DNA of 64,000 nucleotides from Lineus longissimus (lineage: Eukaryota > Nemertea > Pilidiophora > Heteronemertea > Lineidae). Made by a program: the position numbers and the translations under genes. The notes beneath the pieces are model-generated. The model was not told where the DNA came from. It worked only from the letters and a program-made list of their open reading frames with translations, and did not search any database. The stretch is from the NCBI RefSeq assembly GCF_910592395.1, contig NC_088318.1, positions 11,284,349 to 11,348,348 on the forward strand, written 5' to 3'. Position 1 is the first letter of the stretch; every line of letters begins with the position of its first letter. Of this stretch, positions 57,412 to 64,000 are shown piece by piece.

Positions 57412-57478
57412 GGCTGTTTGAACCCGGCTACAGCTCTGGGCAAGCCGAAGTCATGAACCAAATGGAAACACCAGTGGG
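57412..57478 (+). pseudogene. Decayed duplicate of aquaporin exon 2
   Basis: GGCTGTTTGAACCCGGCTAC, CAGCTCTGGGCAAGCCGAAG, TCATGAACCAAATGGAAACA and CCAGTGGG run parallel to exon 2 (GCATGAACCCAGCCCGAGCA and onward to CACCAGTGGG). It has base changes that abolish the NPA-R motif and small shifts. The downstream GTGAGT donor is lost. Confidence 0.65.
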
Positions 57479-58220
57479 AACCTAAATCACATCTTGTCAG
57501 AAAAAAGTCTTGCACACAAATAATGCATCAACAGCTGTGCGTCTATATGCGTCCAGCTTTACACGGTGCGTGTAAACCAAACCGAAAACTGACTCTGTGT
57601 TGATGATGATATTTAGAACATTCTGTTTTATCATACAACCGCGCACCATGTGGCGTTACTTAAACAATATCATTTTCCACTCAAATCACTGCTTCCCAGG
57701 CATAATTTCATTTTATGAAGAAACCACCAAGGATGTGTTTTATCGGTTTTTTATTAAAACAAAATTGGATGAAATCGGCTTAATTTTCATATCGTACTCA
57801 AGCACATGTTATCGCTATGAGGCGGAATGAAATCTCATTACAGACGCCTTCGGGATTGGAATATTGTTTTAGATCTCAGGACTGTGGACTGTTATTTACA
57901 AGAATATTGGATTTTCCCATAAATAGGATTAGACGTCTAGGTTAATATTTCCTTTTGCTTGAGGCTAGACCTGGCAAGTTTTAGAGAAGCTGCCTTTTTT
58001 ACAGTTTCTGTACCAGAAGGCCTGAAAGTTGGCACTCGACGGCATCAATCAAGTCGAAGATGCTTCGGAAAGGTTCCCATCCAAACCTACATGTAGATAT
58101 TTCTACTGTTCTAACTAACATATACGAGATATAGATCGGTATATTACGGAATAAACCAAGAGGTTCTTTACCTGAGCGAAAGGTGGACGAAAACTCAACT
58201 TCTTTTTTCCGCTTTTTCAG

Positions 58221-58430
58221 CTATACTGGATAGGTCCGTTACTCGGCGGTATCATCGGTGGATTCACATACGAATATACCCACGACTCTTCCGAACAGTT
58301 ACAATACTTTAAAAGATCGTTTCGGCGGAAAAAGACCGCCATGCAGCGAAGTCGGAGTATCCACAGTTCAAATTCGACCGTCTCAACGGAAATGACCTTT
58401 ACACCTACGTCAGAGGATCTCGTGATATGA
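58221..58430 (+). CDS. Aquaporin, exon 3 of 3 (helix 6 and C-terminal tail)
   Basis: Residues 211-279. It opens LYWIGPLLGGIIGGF, the sixth helix, then YEYTHD and a cytoplasmic tail with basic RRKK near 246 and many Ser/Thr (RSRSIHSSNSTVSTEM), offering possible kinase sites. The acceptor TTTTTCAG precedes it and the stop TGA is at 58428-58430. Confidence 0.92.
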   Translation, partial: LYWIGPLLGGIIGGFTYEYTHDSSEQLQYFKRSFRRKKTAMQRSRSIHSSNSTVSTEMTFTPTSEDLVI

Positions 58431-60539
58431 AGGAGAGGATGCAATTCGTATTTTCTTGTACAGAGTTTGGCTTTTTCAGTCTCATGTGGTTGGTGCTGAT
58501 ACCCAGTTGTATTGGGTTAAGTCACGCAGAGTTGAGTTACGAGAAAAGACCCGTAGTGGGTCATTACCAGTCTCACATAAGCATGATGATGACGATGATG
58601 ACGATGATGACGATGATGATGATGATGAGGAGGAGGAGGGGTTGGGGGTAGTGACTGTTATGAATATGCAACAGATCACATTGCCCCATGAGCAGTACAG
58701 TTGTTCTGCGATGAAGGAGCCGATCGAGGTGATGTTTCAAACCATACTTAAGACAGGTGCAAGTTTAAAATTAGTTTGGTCCAAAGACTGGTTGCTCTTC
58801 CGTTTCACGATAATTCATTGTAATCAAATAGTACAGTGAACGTTGGGTTGTGACGTTACTAATTTGGAAAACTGATCAAATACAAAACGGTTTTTAACAG
58901 GAATGAGAGGTGTCGAGGCAACAGTAATTGCTTTTCACGGTACCAAGGTGTTGCACGTGACCTCGAGAATGAAACGTGACTGCGGCTAGATATTTGTAAT
59001 GAAACAACCTAACGTTCCGGGATTGTGCATGTCTGCGCATCTTAAGGGAAGATTACAGTCTCTGGAGAGAGAGATACAATGCCTTTATCTCTTGCCGGTA
59101 CCCCAATGAGTACTACAGTACATATCTCGATGACTGTACCTTTGGTTGCAGTGACCTAAGATCATAGCAGGTCATTAGCCCTGATCAATGAAAGAGACGT
59201 GATATCAGGACTTGTTAGGGTCGGGGGCTTTTCGTTACTGGTACGACGCGAGAGCAGAAGGGTTTAATTGGGAGCCTGAAACACTCACATACATTGAGGA
59301 AGTGTATCTTTCAGATGTATAGAGACTTTGGATGTCTTAGCCTGGCTTTTTCATGCTACGCCCGTTTGCCCTAAGTCTCTGGTATATCTTCCCTTTCTAT
59401 TCCAGCGGGATAACATCGTTAAAAACATGATGCGCTTCCCAAAGCCACCGTACATCTAATTTTTAGAGATCGCGTCAAAAAAGCCCTGTTACCAAGGGAG
59501 AAGTTGGAACCAATCTCTGAGGGTCAGTTCTCATAGATACCTGAATTTCAAAATACATCTCCATGTGCGTCATTTTATTGAGATCTAAAGTAATGTATAT
59601 TTATTGTAAAAATAAATACGTGTCTGAAACTTGCAAAAAAGTATAAGCTCTGCCGGTTTTTTTCAGTCAAGATCAGTTTGATATCTAATAGCGTGTTTGA
59701 ACCACAAAGCAGTTTTGTACCAATCCCCATCCTCGTACCTTTCTGCTACGATGTGAATAAAAAGATCGACCTCTCATTGGGTGTTGATTCGGACGAGAAA
59801 TGATCATACAATGCACACCAACGTTGTACATGTAGTTAAATGAAAGCTACGAAACATCCACACATACATCTCTCACTGCTGCTTGGCCACACCGACCACA
59901 TCAGCCACGTATGCCATTGGCTTGATTTCCATCCATCGTTGATTAGCCAACGAACTCCGTAAATGCTTCTTTTGGAACGGCAAGTCAAAGACAAAGAGAT
60001 TATGGATCAAAGAACGTGGCCCAAGGACGGCCAATCTCTGGCAATGACATTTCTCCTTTCGCCTTGTCAGTTCACTGTATTCAGCTTTTGCCCGAGGAAC
60101 CGTCGATCAAAACCAACAAGCCACGGTCTCGGTTCCTGTAAAGGCTATATTCTCTGGGCCAATCATTTGCCAACACGCGAAAGTTCCAGCAGTTTATACG
60201 GTGTAAGAGGGTGACCCCAGCTATTAAATTGCAGCTTTAGCCCTCTAACTAGCCGTTGGAGGCCTGAAATACACCTGGCTACAATCTGAAGCATCCCTTC
60301 GCGTCATTGGATGGCCCGTTAAAACAGCAGTGTCGACGAAACGAACGCTACCCCATCTTTGTATTCTGATGGAAGCTCGACTACTGTAGTACTTACAAAC
60401 GATGCTTGCATGCATGAAAGCCAAGGACCAAGGGTGTTTGAGGTCAAAAGAGGTAAACATATTGATAAAATATAAGCAGTATAAGTCAGTCTTGAGCGCA
60501 CATGGGAACTGCCCCCATGGCCCTGCGACTGCCCTCTTT
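58431..60539. other. Aquaporin 3' UTR and convergent intergenic stretch
   Basis: Non-coding. AATAAA at 59611-59616 is a plausible aquaporin polyadenylation signal, giving a 3' UTR of about 1.2 kb. The aquaporin and kringle genes converge here. Confidence 0.45.
58583..58640 (+). repeat. GAT/GAC/GAG trinucleotide microsatellite
   Basis: A run of (GATGAC)n, (GAT)n and (GAG)n in the aquaporin 3' UTR. It creates poly-Asp, poly-Met and poly-Ser open frames in three frames, none of which is likely to be a gene. Confidence 0.9.
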
Positions 60540-63500
60540 TCATCCCGTAGGACAAGGCGAGGAGTTAGTTCCTTGGCGCGACTCTAGCAGAGACTTTCGA
60601 AATACTCTGATTCTACAGTGAGAGGTTCGAATTAAACACTGATTTGCACTAACCTCTGATACTGATGCGAATGAAAAGATGTTGTTGTGTGGTCGATGGA
60701 TGGTGCTTTGCATTTGCTGACAATCAGACTTAATACAATGCCAGACTACATCTTCACCATGAACATGATGGCAACAATTCCTTGCAGCGGAATGCCACCT
60801 TTGCTCACTTACCTGCCGTTCCAAAGACTTCAACCTCGCACAACGTCAGGTATTCCGTCCGGGCCTGCACTACCGCTACATACCTGCCCTTCACCAACTT
60901 CTCACATGTGTAGGTCCCCACTTTGCCCTGCCTGACCGCACCCTTCTGATGGGCGCAGATCTGGTTCTTCAAATAGCGCAATGTCAGATTTGGTACGGGT
61001 CGAGTGTCTACCACGACGATGTCGAAGTTTGCCAGCCTCTGACCTGAAGGAACAACGAATGTTGTAAGTTCGTGACTAGCTTAATGTTGTCATCAACTTG
61101 GTGTTATTTCCTTCAATATGAAATGTCCACCTGACTGAAGCTAGTTTAAAGTCACTACGTCAAGTGAGTGATGATCTTGCTTTGAACAATAGGGCCCTGG
61201 GTGATATCGAAGTTTTAGGAATAGGTGTCCGTACAACCAAATAAATTCTCATTCATCTAGGTCTGCCCTAATTTACTCGTAAAAACGACATCGAAGTGAC
61301 AGGAGTGATGAACCTTGGAGGAGAATGATCTAACAGAGTTAGCATCTCACCACAGCAATCACCCCTGTTGAAGAGCGTGACCTTGTTGATGGTATATCGC
61401 TTTTTCAAATCTACCGCCCACCAATTCATATTGTCTTTGTCCTTCAATTTCATATTAGTTCGGGTGCAGCTTCCGGCGGCAAAATCCGTAGCCTTGTTAC
61501 CATCCACTGCCTTGCGGGACTCACCGCCTGGGTACGTGTCCATTTGGAAAGTTGGCTTGCCGAAAGCGAGATTAGGCCCTGAAATCATAGTTTTGTGAAG
61601 GTCAAATCCCATACCTTTCAAGTCTACGCTGAGCAGCTTAGTAACCTCGCCCTGACATACTTCTTTTCCATACATGTTCCCTTTTGAAAAAAATTGTTTG
61701 GTCTAAACTAAAATGGTTTGTGTACAGTACTAATGTGCAGTTATCATTTAACCATCATCGATACAATTCTTATCTCTGGCATCTTCCTTTTTCAATAGAT
61801 ACCTGCTCCGATAACTGAAAGGACCCTTCGTCTAATACATGTAACAACTTGAACAAGGGCGAACACATATCTGACTCCGGCTCTGCAGTAAGTAGTGAAG
61901 ACTTGAGCGGTGTCCCGAACTACGGACACTGGTCATTCTTTGCGATGTTCCTGTCGTATGTCTTCCCGATCTCAAATTCATAAAATTCCCAATAATTAAA
62001 GTCTATAAAATATTCAATTTCACCTTGCGGGCAAATGGGTATATCACAGTATTCCTTGACCGTGGAGGCAGTAGCCGTGATACACCACGGTCCATGGGGA
62101 TCATTCGTAGGGTTCCTGCAGTAGTTCTTGGCTAAGCCGAGATTCACATCTGGGAAGAGCTCGGCTTTCTTCGCATACGGATGGGCATGAGGGAACTGGC
62201 TCGCCCAGTGTTGGCAAGGTTTACCACTCTTTGTAACGCTAACTGTTCCTACGTAGACCTTGCCCCTCGTGTCTACTTTGCAATCCTTCTTCTCTGAAAG
62301 TAAGTCAAAGAACTATTTCCCCGTTTCTCTAGAAAAGTCGTTTACACAAGTGACGAAACATTAATTTGGACGAGGATCCCTCGCATCCTTTTATCATGCT
62401 TAATGATGAAATTATAAACTTTCGAAATCACCGAGATCTGTTAAAGACACCCAGCGCGAGTATTTTTTGTGGCCAAAGAAGCAATCCAGATCTTCTACAT
62501 GAAAAGGATCTCGCCAGATTTATAGTGAGGTGTACATTGCGTGTGGTTTATCGGGACAATGTATTACAGAACCGGAATTCTTACGAGGTGTACACAGTGT
62601 GACTTTACAATAGTCCCACGTCTTCTTCTTGTCAGTCGTATAACACCAAACACCCGTCTTCTTCCCGCCAGGATTCCGACAGAAATTCGCTGCTTTCTTG
62701 TAATCGCCGTCGGGGAAGTATTTCTTCTTGTTGTAGGAGTGTTTATGCGGGGCCTGGGCGTCCCAGCGCTGGCAGGTAAGACCACTCCGTGTCTTACTCA
62801 CGCCGCCCGTGTAGTAGACGCCGTATTCTGTCGGTAGGCACATTGAGGGGTCTGCAAGGAACATCAAACGGAATGGAACAAAGGATACTAGGTTAGGACA
62901 TGAACGTTTTCTCTTGACAATCGGTATCAACAGTGGTCAATCCCCAACACATATTGCAGCTTCTAGGTTTATACTTGATATAACATGTATTGGGCCTATA
63001 CCGTGTCCTTAACGAAATGAGCAACAGGAAGGGAACGTGTGTGGAAAACGAGGTTAATTGCTGTTTCGAAGAGTTCACTCAGCTTCAAACCAGTTGTGTT
63101 TGACTGATGTATTGCACTCTGTATAGTATACTAGAACACTGAAAATAGTTTTTAAAAATACCAACATTGTGCACTCACTTTGGTCTGACTTTCCTGATAC
63201 TTTCGGCGGAGCTGTGGAAGAAATGACACGGCCTTCAGCGATGTATATTCACCAAAACTTAATATTATCAACAGAGAGGGTGCAATTCCATGATTTACTT
63301 GGTTGTATCCATTTAATGTCTGCACAGTCAAAGAACTCGGTTATTAGGAACCCCGATCTCACCCCGTATGCCAAAAATTGTCAGAATGTACAGGCGAATG
63401 TACGGCCTCACGCAAATAATAAAAGTATGAGATTAATGGCTATTTAAGAAAGAGTGGTGTTGAACTTACAGGCTGGGCACACTGGAATATCACAATATTC

Positions 63501-64000
63501 CCAAGTCGGAGAAGCTACGGCCGTGAAGCACCAAGGCCCACCTGGCTTTCCTGTAGGATTGCGGCAATAATTCTTCGCCAGCCGAAGTTTCTTCTCTGGG
63601 AACAGGGCATACTTGATGTAGCGGTATCTGTGAGGGTACTGGGCGGACCAGTATTGGCAGGGTCGCCCAGATTTCGTCACCCTGACAGTTCCTTTGTAGG
63701 TCTTCCCCACTGTGTCTGGTTTGCAGTCTTTTTTCACTGAAATCAAGAAGTTGATAATTCACCCTATAAAGAGAAGACTCTGGTTGCAAAGCGGACGACA
63801 CAACGTAATGCACTCTTAAACAGGCTTGGATATATTTGTATTCAATAGTTGAAAAGGAAACCGCTCAGAGAAGCTTCTGCAGTATATTACAGTCGGGTTA
63901 CCTTTTGGACATGCTGGGACATTACAATAATCCCATGCCTTGGTCTTCATCATCGTATAGCACCAGACCCCTTTACTTTTACCACGGGGGTTTCGGCAGA
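60540..64000 (-). CDS. Secreted multi-kringle protein with a fucolectin-type domain (5' end outside the window)
   Basis: Minus-strand exons from N- to C-terminus: 64000-63902 (partial kringle), 63736-63470, 62851-62585 and 62293-62024 (one full kringle each, six Cys apiece), 61578-61351 and 61043-60813 (one fucolectin/F5-8C-like domain), and a tentative last exon 60583-60540. Every junction is phase 1 and in frame. Kringle markers are TKSGKPCQHW, CRNPT, PWCIT and YCDIPIC. The fucolectin domain reads NLAFGKPTFQ, SRKAVDGN, GSCTRT, WWAVDL, NRGDCCG across the junction, then YLTLCEVEVFG. Kringles bind proteins, often through lysines; fucolectins bind fucose. The RxDxxxxR sugar-site motif is kept, but the usual His after GSCT is Arg. 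No protease domain is seen. The last exon adds 14 residues and is weakly supported. Confidence 0.87.

Noticed and set aside
58427-58839. Open frames with poly-Asp, poly-Met or poly-Ser
   Set aside because: They arise from the GAT/GAC microsatellite in three frames inside the aquaporin 3' UTR.

Overview
The window is animal nuclear DNA. Genes are split by introns with canonical GT..AG junctions, AATAAA signals follow the stops, and the proteins are metazoan (glomulin, COQ9, SOCS6-type adaptor, aquaporin, MAM, kringle, fucolectin-like and immunoglobulin-like domains). A TTAGGG array, many TACATGTA and TAGGCCTA motifs, and the secreted-domain repertoire fit a marine invertebrate, perhaps a non-vertebrate deuterostome. 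A lophotrochozoan is not excluded and the species cannot be read from the sequence.

Layout. 1-3018 is a transposon nest: a directly repeated 275-bp segment, a MITE, and inside the MITE's right end a Mutator-like element with 260-bp terminal inverted repeats, a near-perfect 9-bp target duplication and internal telomeric repeats. 3443-5182 is an intronless glomulin gene (+). 5979-9207 is COQ9 in eight exons (+), with a MITE in intron 1 and a SINE in intron 2. 15460-17175 is a single-exon SOCS6/7-type gene (-). 17845-18410 holds zinc-finger and non-LTR retrotransposon relics. 19002-20386 is a four-exon gene (-) for a small secreted single-MAM protein.

22188-58430 is one aquaporin gene (+) whose first intron is about 34.5 kb. 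Nested in this intron are two tandem paralogous genes (+, 34803-37448 and 38445-41243) for an unrecognised secreted six-cysteine protein ending in Ig-like domains, and a four-exon gene (-, 45435-47858) for a secreted cysteine-rich protein. The intron also holds a 1.2-kb fold-back transposon with a 6-bp target duplication, an LTR with its primer-binding site, and several minor repeats. 60540 to beyond 64000 is a gene (-) for a secreted protein with at least four kringles followed by a fucolectin-type domain; its 5' end lies outside the window.

The genes do not form a pathway. COQ9 serves mitochondrial ubiquinone synthesis; glomulin and the SOCS protein both act on cullin-RING ubiquitin ligases; the aquaporin is a membrane channel; the MAM, Ig-like, cysteine-rich and kringle/fucolectin genes are extracellular. 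The most unusual material is the duplicated Ig-domain pair: it is nested in a same-strand host intron, has mosaic identity between copies, and has a decayed Ig exon after each copy. Exon models were built by eye from splice sites, reading phase and family resemblance; no database search was run.
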